Shown piece after piece: positions 29,328 through 38,020 of a DNA stretch of 64,000 nucleotides. The notes beneath the pieces were generated by a model. It saw nothing but the letters and a program-made list of their open reading frames with translations, was not told the DNA's origin and ran no database searches. This stretch comes from an uncultured Roseobacter sp. GTDB lineage: Bacteria; Pseudomonadota; Alphaproteobacteria; Rhodobacterales; Rhodobacteraceae. Position 1 is the stretch's first letter, and each line of letters starts with the position of its first letter. The position numbers and the translations under genes are program-made. The DNA lies in contig NZ_CANKYM010000003.1 in assembly GCF_947488185.1 (NCBI RefSeq), forward strand, positions 446,873 through 510,872. Direction: 5' to 3'.

Positions 29328-30572
29328 ATGAAACGTTATTCCGTCTTTGCCGTGGCGCGCGAGGCTGCGCGGTATCACTCCGGGTGGGAGCGGGCGTGGC
29401 GTGCGGCGGAGCCCAAGAAGAAATACGACGTGATCATCATAGGGGCCGGGGGGCATGGTTTGGCCACGGCGTACTATCTGGGCAAGCGCTTCGGGATCAA
29501 GAACGTGGCCATCCTTGAAAAAGGCTGGCTGGGTGGTGGCAATACCGGGCGCAACACCACGATTATCCGCTCCAACTACCTGCAGGATCCCTCGGCGGCG
29601 CTCTATGAGAAGTCTCGGTCGCTCTATGAGACGATGAGCCAGGACCTGAACTACAACGTGATGTTCTCCCCGCGCGGTGTGATCATGCTGGCGCAGACCC
29701 ATCACGAGGTGCGCGGCTACCAGCGCACCGCCCATGCCAATGCGCTGCAGGGCGTAAAGACCGAGTTCATCGGGCCGCGCCGGGTGAAAGAGCTGGTGCC
29801 GATTATCAACATCGACGGGCCGCGCTACCCGGTTCTGGGCGGGCTCTGGCAGGCACGCGGCGGCACCGCGCGGCACGATGCGGTGGCTTGGGGCTATGCG
29901 CGGGCCTGTTCCGATATGGGCATGGATGTGATCCAGCAATGCGAAGTGACGGCTGTGCGCCGCGAGGATGGCCGCGTCGTGGGCGTGGACACGACAAAGG
30001 GCGCGATTGACTGCGACAAGCTCGGCATCGTGGTAGCGGGCAATTCGGGACATGTGGCGGGGCTTGCGGGCTTCCGGCTGCCGATTGAATCCGTGGCCCT
30101 TCAGGCGCTGGTGAGCGAGCCGATCAAGCCCTGTATGGACGTTGTGGTCATGGCCAACACGGTGCACGGCTACATGAGCCAGTCCGACAAGGGCGAGATG
30201 GTGATCGGCGGCGGTACCGACGGCTACAACAACTACACCCAGCGCGGATCCTTTCACCACATCGAGGAAACCGTGCGCGCCCTGGTCGAGACCTTCCCGA
30301 TGGTCAGCCGTCTGAAGATGCTGCGCCAATGGGGCGGGATCGTGGACATCACCGGCGACCGCTCCCCCATCCTGTCGAAAACCCCGGTGGAGAATGTGTT
30401 CATCAACTGCGGCTGGGGCACGGGCGGATTCAAGGCGACGCCGGGCTCAGGCTGGGCAATGGCGGAACTGATGGCAAAGGGACACGGTCCCCTAACGGAT
30501 GCCTTTGGACTGGAGCGTTTTCGCGAAGGTCGGTTCATTGATGAAAGTGTCGCTGCCGGGGTCGCGCACTGA
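29328..30572 (+). CDS. soxB: Sarcosine oxidase, beta subunit (first operon)
   Basis: The 414-residue flavoprotein subunit contains a Rossmann motif IIIGAGGHGLATAYYLG (residues 36-52), GNTGRNTTIIRSNYL, and the conserved GGTARHDAVAWGYA at 178-191. His183 there is the position I expect for covalent FMN attachment. Heterotetrameric sarcosine oxidase demethylates sarcosine to glycine while passing the one-carbon unit to tetrahydrofolate. It begins a locus in which soxD, soxA and soxG follow only after three small genes. The start MKRYSVFAVAREAA is typical of Rhodobacterales SoxB. ATG at 29328 follows GGGGTGATC. Confidence 0.93.
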   Translation: MKRYSVFAVAREAARYHSGWERAWRAAEPKKKYDVIIIGAGGHGLATAYYLGKRFGIKNVAILEKGWLGGGNTGRNTTIIRSNYLQDPSAALYEKSRSLYETMSQDLNYNVMFSPRGVIMLAQTHHEVRGYQRTAHANALQGVKTEFIGPRRVKELVPIINIDGPRYPVLGGLWQARGGTARHDAVAWGYARACSDMGMDVIQQCEVTAVRREDGRVVGVDTTKGAIDCDKLGIVVAGNSGHVAGLAGFRLPIESVALQALVSEPIKPCMDVVVMANTVHGYMSQSDKGEMVIGGGTDGYNNYTQRGSFHHIEETVRALVETFPMVSRLKMLRQWGGIVDITGDRSPILSKTPVENVFINCGWGTGGFKATPGSGWAMAELMAKGHGPLTDAFGLERFREGRFIDESVAAGVAH

Positions 30573-30703
30573 TGTCAGCCGCCGCCATCCCCCGGTCCGC
30601 CGATCCCATCCGGCTTGCGTGCGATACCGTGCCAGACTACGGGAAGGACCTGCAAAAGCAGCCTGTCAAAGGCGATAAGATGGACCAAGGCGGGCATTGG
30701 GCG

Positions 30704-30892
30704 TCAGTCAGTGTGCGTTTTCTCGCCCTCACCCGCGGCAGACCCAAAGGCAATCAGGTTGCTGACATTCACCTCACGTCCGCCGCGCGCTGCCTTTCGC
30801 GCCGCAATGCCGCGCCTTTCGCGCACCAGCATGACCAACGCCAGTACACCTATGACGCCAAATACCAGAACCGCCGTCATCTCGTGGCTCAT
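30704..30892 (-). CDS. Small membrane protein between soxB and soxD (reverse strand)
   Basis: The 62-residue protein starts MSHEMTAVLVFGVIGVLALV, a single transmembrane helix at about residues 5-23, followed by RERRGIAARKAARGG, a basic cytoplasmic stretch, and a short polar tail. The strong Shine-Dalgarno GAGGAGGATC lies before the ATG at 30890-30892, which supports translation and decides this start over a longer frame from 30967. It is antisense to the long open frame on the opposite strand and convergent with soxB. Family unknown. Confidence 0.6.
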   Translation of the reverse strand: MSHEMTAVLVFGVIGVLALVMLVRERRGIAARKAARGGREVNVSNLIAFGSAAGEGEKTHTD

Positions 30893-31035
30893 GATCGGAT
30901 CCTCCTCACCCGGACTGCACACAGTGTAGCGCAGCGCACCAGATTTGGCGACAGTCGTAAGGTGCATGTTTCACGGAACTTTTCCCGTGGGCAGGGTGTT
31001 CTCCTTTCAATCGCAACGCGAAAAGGAGAAACAAC

Positions 31036-31212
31036 ATGTCCGATCAATCAAGCTCCAGTGGTAGCAACACCGGTATCGCCTTTATCGTTGGCGCACTCGT
31101 GGTTGTCGTCGCCATTCTGGCGTACTTCATGCTGGCCGGTGGCGAGGCTGTCTCGGTCGAAGGCCCGGACACAGCCCTGGAAAGCGCAGCAGAAGCCGTC
31201 TCGGGCAATTAA
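31036..31212 (+). CDS. Small single-span membrane protein A inside the sox locus
   Basis: The 58-residue protein is MSDQSSSSGSNTGIAF followed by a strongly hydrophobic helix (VGALVVVVAILAYFML) and an acidic C-terminal tail ending AEAVSGN. AAAAGGAGAAACAAC precedes the ATG, an excellent ribosome-binding site. An intrinsic terminator follows 26 bp after the stop. The short polar N-terminus, single helix and acidic tail match the architecture of the next gene (31420-31623), suggesting a duplicated or co-functional pair. Function unknown. Confidence 0.75.
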   Translation: MSDQSSSSGSNTGIAFIVGALVVVVAILAYFMLAGGEAVSVEGPDTALESAAEAVSGN

Positions 31213-31238
31213 ACTCGAAAAATCGATGTGCAATAAAG

Positions 31239-31271
31239 CCGTCCGGGCGTCCCGTCGCCCGGGCGGTTTTT
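31239..31271 (+). terminator. Rho-independent terminator after small protein A
   Basis: CCGTCCGGGCG (31239-31249) pairs with CGCCCGGGCGG (31256-31266), with one G-T wobble, and is followed by TTTTTAT. It ends the transcript of the 58-residue protein gene inside the sox locus. Confidence 0.88.
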
Positions 31272-31419
31272 ATCATTTTACCCCTAAATCGGCATTTTTC
31301 GGCTTCCCGATGCGCGCTTATCTGGCTTTTGCTCGCCGAAATCAGACCACGGCGCCTGCTGTGGTTGCGACAGGGCCGTCAGCCTTCACACTGGCCTCCC
31401 GTAACAAGGAGACAAAACA

Positions 31420-31623
31420 ATGGCTGACTATACGACCCATAACGATGGCGTCAGTGGCAAAGGCATTTTCATCGCGCTCGTGGTTATCGGCGCTTTCGTC
31501 TTCCTGCTGGCCGTTCTTGGCACAAGCACCGTGCCCACAGATCCCGATGGCGCCGCAGATCCTGCCGCTATCGAAACCGCACCGGCGGCACCCGCTGACA
31601 CAGCACCCGCTGTCGTCGAATAA
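31420..31623 (+). CDS. Small single-span membrane protein B inside the sox locus
   Basis: The 67-residue protein is MADYTTHNDGVSGKGI followed by a hydrophobic helix (FIALVVIGAFVFLLAVLG) and an Ala/Pro/Asp-rich acidic tail ending APAVVE. A clear ribosome-binding site, AACAAGGAGAC, precedes the ATG. It shares size, topology and an acidic tail with the 31036 gene but not obvious sequence identity. A strong terminator follows 26 bp after its stop, so soxD downstream needs its own promoter or read-through. Function unknown. Confidence 0.72.
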   Translation: MADYTTHNDGVSGKGIFIALVVIGAFVFLLAVLGTSTVPTDPDGAADPAAIETAPAAPADTAPAVVE

Positions 31624-31648
31624 CACCCTCTCATTTTTGCGGACCGCC

Positions 31649-31681
31649 AAAGGCGGGCGTCTCCGGACGCCCGCCTTTTTT
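31649..31681 (+). terminator. Rho-independent terminator after small protein B
   Basis: GGCGGGCGTC (31652-31661) pairs perfectly with GACGCCCGCC (31666-31675), flanked by AAA and TTTTTT. It lies only 33 bp before the soxD start codon. Confidence 0.92.
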
Positions 31682-31713
31682 GCGTGCCGCCCCCCGATGG
31701 CCGGAGCCTACGC

Positions 31714-32043
31714 ATGCTGATCCTGTCCTGTCCCGTTTGCGGCGTTACCGCCGAGGAAACCGAATTCCAGGGAGGCGGTGAAGCGCATCTGAAACGCTTT
31801 GGCCCCGGCGCATCCGAGGATGACTTCGAAGGCTATCTGTTCATGCGGGAAAACCCGCGCGGCGTGCACTTTGAGCGGTGGCGGCACGCCTACGGCTGCG
31901 GTAAATGGTTTCACGCCGCACGCTGCACCACCACGCTGGAAGTGTTCGGGATCTATTCCGCCCAGACCACGGAGCCGCCCAAGGATCTGCGGGACAAGAT
32001 CTCTGAAAAACGCCCCAATTGGGCGTGGAGAGAGTTCGAATGA
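31714..32043 (+). CDS. soxD: Sarcosine oxidase, delta subunit (first operon)
   Basis: The 109-residue protein carries the zinc-site cysteines Cys6 and Cys9 in MLILSCPVCG and His58 with Cys62 in RHAYGCGKWF. The delta subunit of heterotetrameric sarcosine oxidase binds zinc with this Cys-Cys-His-Cys set and contacts the alpha subunit. I chose the ATG at 31714, with GGAG upstream, over an earlier in-frame codon at 31684. It is followed by soxA after 61 bp. Confidence 0.92.
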   Translation: MLILSCPVCGVTAEETEFQGGGEAHLKRFGPGASEDDFEGYLFMRENPRGVHFERWRHAYGCGKWFHAARCTTTLEVFGIYSAQTTEPPKDLRDKISEKRPNWAWREFE

Positions 32044-32104
32044 TCTTTCATTGTTCCAGAAATATGCAAATCCCCCCTTCGCCATCTATGCCGGAATCCC
32101 AGTC

Positions 32105-35100
32105 ATGAGTACGCGCCTTGCAACAGGTGGCCGCCTGCTGAACAAGCAAAAGGCCCTGAAATTCACCTTCAATGGCAAACAGCTGCGCGGCTTTGAGGGC
32201 GACACGCTGGCCTCCGCTCTTTTGGCGAATGATCAGATGCTGGTCGGGCGTTCGTTCAAGTATCACCGCCCGCGGGGGTTGGTGGCCGCCGGCGCTGAAG
32301 AGCCCAACGGTCTGGTGAATATGGGCGCTGAAGGCACCTTCGAGCCCAACCAGCGGGTCACTACCACCGAACTTTTCGAGGGGCTGACTGCGCAGAGCCA
32401 GAACCACTGGCCCAGCCTGGAATTTGACGTTGGCGCGATCAACACGCATCTGAGCCGGTTTCTGCCCGCCGGGTTCTATTACAAGATGTTCATGCATCCC
32501 CGGCCCTTGTGGAAACATGTCTACGAGCCGTTCATCCGCCAGTCCGCCGGCTTGGGTCGTGCCCCCAAGGCACGGGATGCAGATACTTACGAGCATTTTC
32601 ACTTTTTCTGCGATGTAATGGTCATCGGCGGCGGTGTGGCGGGGCTGCAAGCGGCCAAGACGGCCGCCGCGACAGGCGCCAAGGTGCTGCTGGTCGAACA
32701 GTCCGCCTATTGGGGCGGACGTGGCCCCGTCGATGGCGGCACGGTGGATGGCGTGCCTGTGGAAAACTACGTGGATCAAATCGTCTCCGAACTGGAGACA
32801 ATGCCCAATGTCACGCTGCGCAAGCGGCTGATGGGCGCTGGCGTCTATGATCACGGCTACGTCCTGGGCTATGAGCAACTGCGTGATCATGCGCCGGAAA
32901 ATCCCGGACCTCGGCATCGCTTGTGGCGCATCCGGGCGGGGCATATCGTGACCGCCACTGGCGCAATCGAACGTCCTTTGCCCTTCGCAGGAAACGACAT
33001 TCCCGGCGTCATGCTGGCCTCTGCCATGCGTGACTATCTGGTCAATTACGGTGTCTCCACCGGGGATCGCACGGTGGTCGTGACCAACAATGATGATGCT
33101 TACCTTACGGCATTTGACCTTAAAAACGCAGGCCTCAGCGTGCCCGTGATCCTTGATGCGCGGGTGCTGGCACAGGACAGCCCCGCGATGGAGCAGGCAA
33201 AAGCCCTGGGCATCCGGGTGATGATGGGGCACGCCATCGCAAAGGTGAAAGGCACCAAGCGCGTCACTGGTGTTTGCGTTTGCAGCCAGGCGGGCGAAGG
33301 GGCTGTGCTCGAAGAGATCGCCTGCGACGCGGTGGCCATGTCGGGCGGCTGGTCACCGGTGGTGCACCTGTGGTCGCATTGTGGCGGCAAACTGATCTGG
33401 GATGAGACGCAGGCGCATTTCCGTCCTGATGTGGACAAAGCGCCGATGGGCGCGCAGGGCGAGGCATTTGTGACAGCCGCCGGGGCCGCGAACGGCGCGC
33501 TGCGATTGGCCGATTCTTTGGGCGATGGCGATCAGGCGGGCAAGCTTGCCGCTGCGGCCACAGGGTTCAAGGTACGCCAGACCAGCTGTCCTGTTGGTGA
33601 CAGCCTGGAAGAAGCGCCGATGATGCCGGTTTGGCTGATGCCGCAGGGTGCAGGTGTAAAACTGCGCAGCAAGGCTTGGCTGGATTATCAGAACGATGTG
33701 AAGGTCTCGGACGTGCAACTGGCCGCGCAGGAAGGGTTTGAGAGCGTCGAACATGCCAAGCGCTACACCACCCTCGGCATGGCGACGGATCAGGGGAAGC
33801 TCAGCAACATCAACGGACTGGCCACGCTGGCTGGGGCGCTGAACAGCACCATCCCGCAGGTGGGCACCACCACCTTCCGCCCGCCCTACACGCCGATTTC
33901 CATGGGGTCGATTGCAGGTGAGGCACGGGGCGACGTCTTCCAGCCGATCCGCCGCACGCCGATGCACAATTGGCACGACGCGCATGGCGCGGAGTGGGAG
34001 CCGGTTGGCCATTGGCGCCGTCCCTATGCCTATGTCCGCGACGGCGAGAACACCCATGATGCCGTGATGCGGGAGACGCGCAATGCGCGCGAGAATCTCG
34101 GGCTGCTCGATGCCTCGACATTGGGCAAGCTGATCGTGAAGGGGCCCGACGCGGGTAAGTTCCTCGACATGCTCTACACAAACATGATGAGCACGCTGAA
34201 GCCCGGTAAATGTCGCTATGGGCTGATGTGTTCGGAAAACGGCTTCCTGATTGATGATGGCGTGGTGGCGCGGGTCGATGACGACACCTTCCTCTGCCAC
34301 ACCACCACCGGCGGCGCCGAGCGCATTCACCAGCATATGGAAGAATGGCTGCAGACTGAATGGTGGGACTGGCAGGTCTATGTGGCCAATGTGACCGAGC
34401 AATATGCGCAGGTGGCCGTGGTTGGCCCGAACGCGCGTAAGGCCTTGGAAAAACTGGGCGGCATGGATGTCTCCAAAGACGCGCTCGGGTTCATGGAGTG
34501 GGCCGATGGCCACCTCGGCGGCTTCAAAGTTCGCGTCTATCGCATCTCCTTCTCGGGCGAATTGAGCTATGAGATCGCGGTCGATGCGGGGCAGGGGCAG
34601 GCCTTCTGGGATGCGCTGATGGTCGTCGGTCACGATCTGGGTGTGATGCCCTACGGGACAGAGGCCCTGCACATCCTGCGTGCAGAAAAGGGGTTCATCA
34701 TGATCGGGGACGAGACCGATGGCACGGTGATCCCGCAGGATCTGGGGCTGCACTGGGCGATCTCAAAGAAAAAGGACGATTTCCTCGGCAAACGCGCGCA
34801 GGAGCGGAGCCATATGACCGACCCTGAGCGCTGGAAATTGGTGGGTCTGGAAACGCTCTCGGGCGCGGTGCTGCCCGACGGCGCCTATGCGGTGGGCGAA
34901 GGCGAAAATGCCAATGGTCAAAAGACCATGATCGGGCGCGTGACCTCCAGCTACCACTCGCCCAATCTCGGCAAGGGGATCGCCATGGGGCTGGTGCTGC
35001 ATGGCCCCGACCGCATGGGTGAGGTGCTGGAATTCCCCGGCACCGAGGGGGCGACCTACAAGGCGCGCATCGTGGATCCGGTTTTCTATGACAAGGACGG

Positions 35101-35119
35101 GGAGAAAGCCAATGTCTGA
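32105..35119 (+). CDS. soxA: Sarcosine oxidase, alpha subunit (first operon)
   Basis: The 1004-residue subunit has a small N-terminal 2Fe-2S-ferredoxin-like region without a cluster, GRSFKYHRPRGLVAAGAEEPN (residues 48-68), then the NAD/FAD-type Rossmann motif VIGGGVAGLQAAKTA (173-187), the ATGAIERPLPFAGNDIPG element, and a C-terminal GcvT-like tetrahydrofolate domain, including the motif GLLDASTLGKLIVKGPDAG. It receives the methylene iminium and forms methylene-THF. The start was set at the ATG at 32105 because the family begins here (MSTRLATGGRLL); the longer frame is read-through of the soxD region. It overlaps soxG by 8 bp. Confidence 0.94.
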   Translation: MSTRLATGGRLLNKQKALKFTFNGKQLRGFEGDTLASALLANDQMLVGRSFKYHRPRGLVAAGAEEPNGLVNMGAEGTFEPNQRVTTTELFEGLTAQSQNHWPSLEFDVGAINTHLSRFLPAGFYYKMFMHPRPLWKHVYEPFIRQSAGLGRAPKARDADTYEHFHFFCDVMVIGGGVAGLQAAKTAAATGAKVLLVEQSAYWGGRGPVDGGTVDGVPVENYVDQIVSELETMPNVTLRKRLMGAGVYDHGYVLGYEQLRDHAPENPGPRHRLWRIRAGHIVTATGAIERPLPFAGNDIPGVMLASAMRDYLVNYGVSTGDRTVVVTNNDDAYLTAFDLKNAGLSVPVILDARVLAQDSPAMEQAKALGIRVMMGHAIAKVKGTKRVTGVCVCSQAGEGAVLEEIACDAVAMSGGWSPVVHLWSHCGGKLIWDETQAHFRPDVDKAPMGAQGEAFVTAAGAANGALRLADSLGDGDQAGKLAAAATGFKVRQTSCPVGDSLEEAPMMPVWLMPQGAGVKLRSKAWLDYQNDVKVSDVQLAAQEGFESVEHAKRYTTLGMATDQGKLSNINGLATLAGALNSTIPQVGTTTFRPPYTPISMGSIAGEARGDVFQPIRRTPMHNWHDAHGAEWEPVGHWRRPYAYVRDGENTHDAVMRETRNARENLGLLDASTLGKLIVKGPDAGKFLDMLYTNMMSTLKPGKCRYGLMCSENGFLIDDGVVARVDDDTFLCHTTTGGAERIHQHMEEWLQTEWWDWQVYVANVTEQYAQVAVVGPNARKALEKLGGMDVSKDALGFMEWADGHLGGFKVRVYRISFSGELSYEIAVDAGQGQAFWDALMVVGHDLGVMPYGTEALHILRAEKGFIMIGDETDGTVIPQDLGLHWAISKKKDDFLGKRAQERSHMTDPERWKLVGLETLSGAVLPDGAYAVGEGENANGQKTMIGRVTSSYHSPNLGKGIAMGLVLHGPDRMGEVLEFPGTEGATYKARIVDPVFYDKDGEKANV

Positions 35120-35687
35120 GCCGATCACTGCTCTGGGCGGCGCGTCTGCCGACAACGGGATCGCGACACTTGCGGAAGCTCCCCTTCAGGGGATGATCAC
35201 CCTGCGCGGCGATCTTACTGCCAGCGCGGTCAAAAAAGCCGCCACCTCGGCGTCCGGTACCGCAATGCCGGATCAGGGTATGGTCACGGCCGAGAAGGAT
35301 CGCGCCCTGTGTTGGATGAGCCCGGATGAACTCCTGCTTCTTTGCCCCTACGATGCCGTGGGCGAGACCCTGGACAGGATGCACAAGGTGCTGGCGAAAT
35401 CGCATGCGCTCGCCGTCAACGTCTCCGATGCCCGGGCAATGTTCCGGGTCAGCGGGGTGGGTGGGCGCGAGGTCATGGCCAAGCTGAGCCCGGTGGATCT
35501 GGCCCCCGACCAGTTCACCCCCGGCATGTTCCGCCGCACACGGCTGGCGCAGGTCCCCGCCGCCTTCTGGATGCCGGAGGAGGAGGCGTTTCACATCATT
35601 TGTTTCCGGTCCCAAGCACAATATGTCTTTGATTTGCTGACTGTTGCGGCACAGCCCGGGTCATCGGTGGGCGTTTACCAAGAGTAA
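35112..35687 (+). CDS. soxG: Sarcosine oxidase, gamma subunit (first operon)
   Basis: The 191-residue subunit begins MSEPITALGGASA and overlaps the last bases of soxA (ATGTCTGA). It has the GcvT-like fold in short form, LRGDLTASAVKKA, and VMAKLSPVDLAPDQFTPG with FRRTRLAQVPAAFW, the pattern of SoxG. Gamma subunits pack against the alpha subunit and are needed for stability. Coupled translation with soxA follows from the overlap. A perfect 7-bp hairpin lies just after its stop (35692-35709). Confidence 0.92.
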   Translation: MSEPITALGGASADNGIATLAEAPLQGMITLRGDLTASAVKKAATSASGTAMPDQGMVTAEKDRALCWMSPDELLLLCPYDAVGETLDRMHKVLAKSHALAVNVSDARAMFRVSGVGGREVMAKLSPVDLAPDQFTPGMFRRTRLAQVPAAFWMPEEEAFHIICFRSQAQYVFDLLTVAAQPGSSVGVYQE

Positions 35688-35691
35688 CAGT

Positions 35692-35709
35692 TGACGCCAC
35701 TTGGCGTCA
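35692..35709 (+). terminator. Hairpin after the first sox operon
   Basis: TGACGCC and GGCGTCA form a perfect 7-bp stem 4 bp after the soxG stop codon. There is no T-run behind it, so it may be a weak terminator or mRNA 3'-end stabiliser. Confidence 0.45.
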
Positions 35710-35832
35710 CTGCAAGCATTGCGCGGAAACCAATCCGGTGCGCGGGTGGTTCCGATGGTGATGTGCGTGAAATCCGTGTGATTTCGCCTCGTTCGGGATG
35801 CGATGCGTGTGCCCACAATTTCTGGATACTGT

Positions 35833-36243
35833 ATGCTACGGCGTTTATCATTTCTGCTCTTTTTGTTTCTTCCGGTACCGGCCCTCGCGGCGCAGGGCGT
35901 GCTCTATGACTGCGATATGACCAATCTCAAACGCGGTAAGGGGTGGATTTCCGAAAAAATCGCGATTGTGGTGCGTGACAATGGTACTGCGACGGTCAGT
36001 GATGCCTTTGTTCTTGAGGTGTACTCGGCGCCCGTTGCGGCAAACAGTGTGCGTCAAACGGCCAACAGGCTGACGGTCAAATGGACCATCAAGGACTATA
36101 CGAACGGCGAAAATCAGAGAACTCCCTACTTCGACTTTGAAGCCACGATTCGCAAGAATGGAAAGATTTCGGTCTATGCGCGACCAGATCTTTATCACAA
36201 TCAGTTTTCGGGCACGGGGACCTGTACCAAGCGCACCAGCTGA
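35833..36243 (+). CDS. Secreted hypothetical protein
   Basis: The 136-residue protein begins MLRRLSFLLFLFLPVPALAAQG, a clean signal peptide that should be cleaved after ALA. The mature protein is a small beta-rich domain with a pair of cysteines (Cys in VLYDCDMTNL and near the C-terminal GTGTCTKR) that could form a disulfide. An in-frame codon at 35803 would give ten extra residues before the signal; I prefer 35833 because it gives a compact signal peptide, although no strong ribosome-binding site marks either. No family recognised; periplasmic location is inferred. Confidence 0.7.
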   Translation: MLRRLSFLLFLFLPVPALAAQGVLYDCDMTNLKRGKGWISEKIAIVVRDNGTATVSDAFVLEVYSAPVAANSVRQTANRLTVKWTIKDYTNGENQRTPYFDFEATIRKNGKISVYARPDLYHNQFSGTGTCTKRTS

Positions 36244-36387
36244 TCGCGTGATCCTGGCCCGGTCGGCGGGGGTTTTCCCATCGAAATCCGCAGTCGGAGC
36301 ACTTTTTGCGCCCGTTAACACTTGAACTCCGGAGCGGCTGCGCTTCATGTGCAGTACACCCAACTGAAATGACAAAGGGGGCCCGCA

Positions 36388-36987
36388 ATGGCTTTTTCAC
36401 TTCCTGATCTTCCTTATGCCCACGACGCTCTGGCTGGCAAAGGCATGTCCGCGGAGACATTGGAGTATCACCACGATCTGCATCACAACGCCTATGTGAC
36501 CAATGGCAACAAGGCGATCGAGGGCACCGAGTGGGAAGGCAAATCGCTCGAAGAGATCATCAAGGGCACCTATGACGCCTCTGCCGTCGCGCAGAACGGC
36601 ATCTTCAACAACATCAGCCAGCTGTGGAACCACAACCAGTTCTGGGAGATGATGGGGCCGGGCGACAGCGCGATGCCGGGAGAGCTGGAAAAGGCGATCA
36701 CCGACAGCTTTGGATCGGTCGACAAGTTCAAGGATGACTTCAAGGCCGCGGGCGCGGGCCAGTTCGGCTCCGGCTGGGCGTGGCTGGTGAAAGACACCGA
36801 CGGCAGCCTGAAGGTCACCAAGACCGAGAATGGCGTGAACCCGGTCTGCTTTGGTCAGACGGCTCTGCTGGGCTGCGATGTGTGGGAGCATTCCTACTAC
36901 ATCGATTTCCGCAACAAGCGACCCGACTACCTTTCGAACTTCCTCGACAACCTCGTGAACTGGGAGAACGTAGCCAGCCGGCTCTGA
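36388..36987 (+). CDS. sodB: Iron superoxide dismutase
   Basis: The 199-residue enzyme converts superoxide to hydrogen peroxide and oxygen. Metal ligands are visible at His28 (LEYHHDLHH), a histidine in LWNHNQFW, an aspartate in GCDVWEH and the histidine of the same motif. The glutamine in NNISQLWNH is at the position that distinguishes the Fe-type from the Mn-type enzyme. There is no signal peptide, so it is cytoplasmic. It has its own transcription unit, with a terminator at 37017-37047. Confidence 0.95.
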   Translation: MAFSLPDLPYAHDALAGKGMSAETLEYHHDLHHNAYVTNGNKAIEGTEWEGKSLEEIIKGTYDASAVAQNGIFNNISQLWNHNQFWEMMGPGDSAMPGELEKAITDSFGSVDKFKDDFKAAGAGQFGSGWAWLVKDTDGSLKVTKTENGVNPVCFGQTALLGCDVWEHSYYIDFRNKRPDYLSNFLDNLVNWENVASRL

Positions 36988-37016
36988 TCCCAGGCCACCG
37001 TTTTCCTGCGCATTCG

Positions 37017-37047
37017 AAAGGTCCTGCCCGGGGGGTGGGGCCTTTTT
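37017..37047 (+). terminator. Rho-independent terminator after sodB
   Basis: AAAGGTCC pairs with GGGCCTTT (eight pairs, one G-T), followed by a T-run, 30 bp after the sodB stop. Confidence 0.78.
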
Positions 37048-37102
37048 ACTTGTTGACCGTGCCAATTCGGATCACAACCACGCTCAGAGGAGCAGGGGTG
37101 CG

Positions 37103-38020
37103 ATGAACGAGCAAACCAAAGGCGTGCTGGCGATGATCGGGGCCTGCAGTATCTGGGGGCTCTCTCCCATGTACTACAAGCTGTTGTCGCACATTCCGGC
37201 GGTCGAGGTTCTGTCGCACCGGATGATCTGGTCACTGGTCCTCTTTGCCGGGCTGCTCGCTGTGCAGGGGCGGCTGCGCGAAATCACCCGCTCCATGAAC
37301 ACCCTGCGCACATTCACACTGGTGGCCATTGCCTCGCTGATGATTGCGGCGAATTGGTCGCTTTTCATCTGGTCGGTGCAGAACGGCAATACCACGCAGA
37401 CGTCGCTGGGATACTACATCTACCCGCTGGTGGCGGTTGTGATCGGGCGTCTGGTGTTTGGCGAGATGTTGAGCCGCACGCAATGGGTGGCGGTGGCCTT
37501 CGCGACGCTGGCGGTGTCAATCCTGACCGTGGGTCTGGGCACCGTGCCGTGGATTGCCCTGACGCTGGCGATCACCTTTGGCTTCTACGGGCTGATCAAA
37601 AAGCAGCAGGATGCAGGCCCCGTGGTGTCCGTGACCGGGGAAATCCTGCTGTTGATGCCGATCGCGCTGCTCGTGTTGTTGCAAACGCATCACGATGGTG
37701 GTGCGGTTTTTGGTGGTGATCGGCAGACGATGGCGCTGTTGATTTTTGCCGGACCGATCACCGCGCTGCCGCTGATCCTGTTTTCCTACGCGGCCCGCCG
37801 ATTGGCGATGACATCCGTCGGCCTGCTGCAATACATCAACCCCACGCTACAGTTTGCCTGCGCGGTTTTTATCTTCTCGGAACCCTTCGGACCGTGGCAC
37901 GTGGCGGCATTTACGTTGATCTGGAGCGCGCTGGCGCTCTATTCCGCCACCGCCTATCGTCAGGACAAGGCGCGGCGCAAGGCGTCCCGCGCGGCGGCAG
38001 CATCGGGCACGATTTCATAG
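37103..38020 (+). CDS. rarD: EamA-family transporter RarD
   Basis: The 305-residue protein has about ten hydrophobic segments in two EamA repeats. The RarD signatures SIWGLSPMYYKLLSHIPAVE near residue 13 and HRMIWS follow the usual pattern; RarD proteins were named from a chloramphenicol-sensitivity phenotype and export unknown small molecules. The GAGGAG ribosome-binding site lies 12 bp before the ATG. The gene's 3' end overlaps the convergent LOG-family gene by 61 bp, so the C-terminal basic tail, RRKASRAAAASG, is coded on both strands. Confidence 0.9.
   Translation: MNEQTKGVLAMIGACSIWGLSPMYYKLLSHIPAVEVLSHRMIWSLVLFAGLLAVQGRLREITRSMNTLRTFTLVAIASLMIAANWSLFIWSVQNGNTTQTSLGYYIYPLVAVVIGRLVFGEMLSRTQWVAVAFATLAVSILTVGLGTVPWIALTLAITFGFYGLIKKQQDAGPVVSVTGEILLLMPIALLVLLQTHHDGGAVFGGDRQTMALLIFAGPITALPLILFSYAARRLAMTSVGLLQYINPTLQFACAVFIFSEPFGPWHVAAFTLIWSALALYSATAYRQDKARRKASRAAAASGTIS

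Noticed and set aside
30572..31720. Open frame of 382 codons immediately after soxB, starting at an ATG that overlaps its stop
   Set aside because: It has no domain, an odd composition, and runs in the wrong frame across two small genes and two intrinsic terminators that are clearly real.
33353..34753. Reverse-strand open frame of 466 codons over the first soxA
   Set aside because: Antisense shadow of the sarcosine oxidase alpha subunit, with no domain content.
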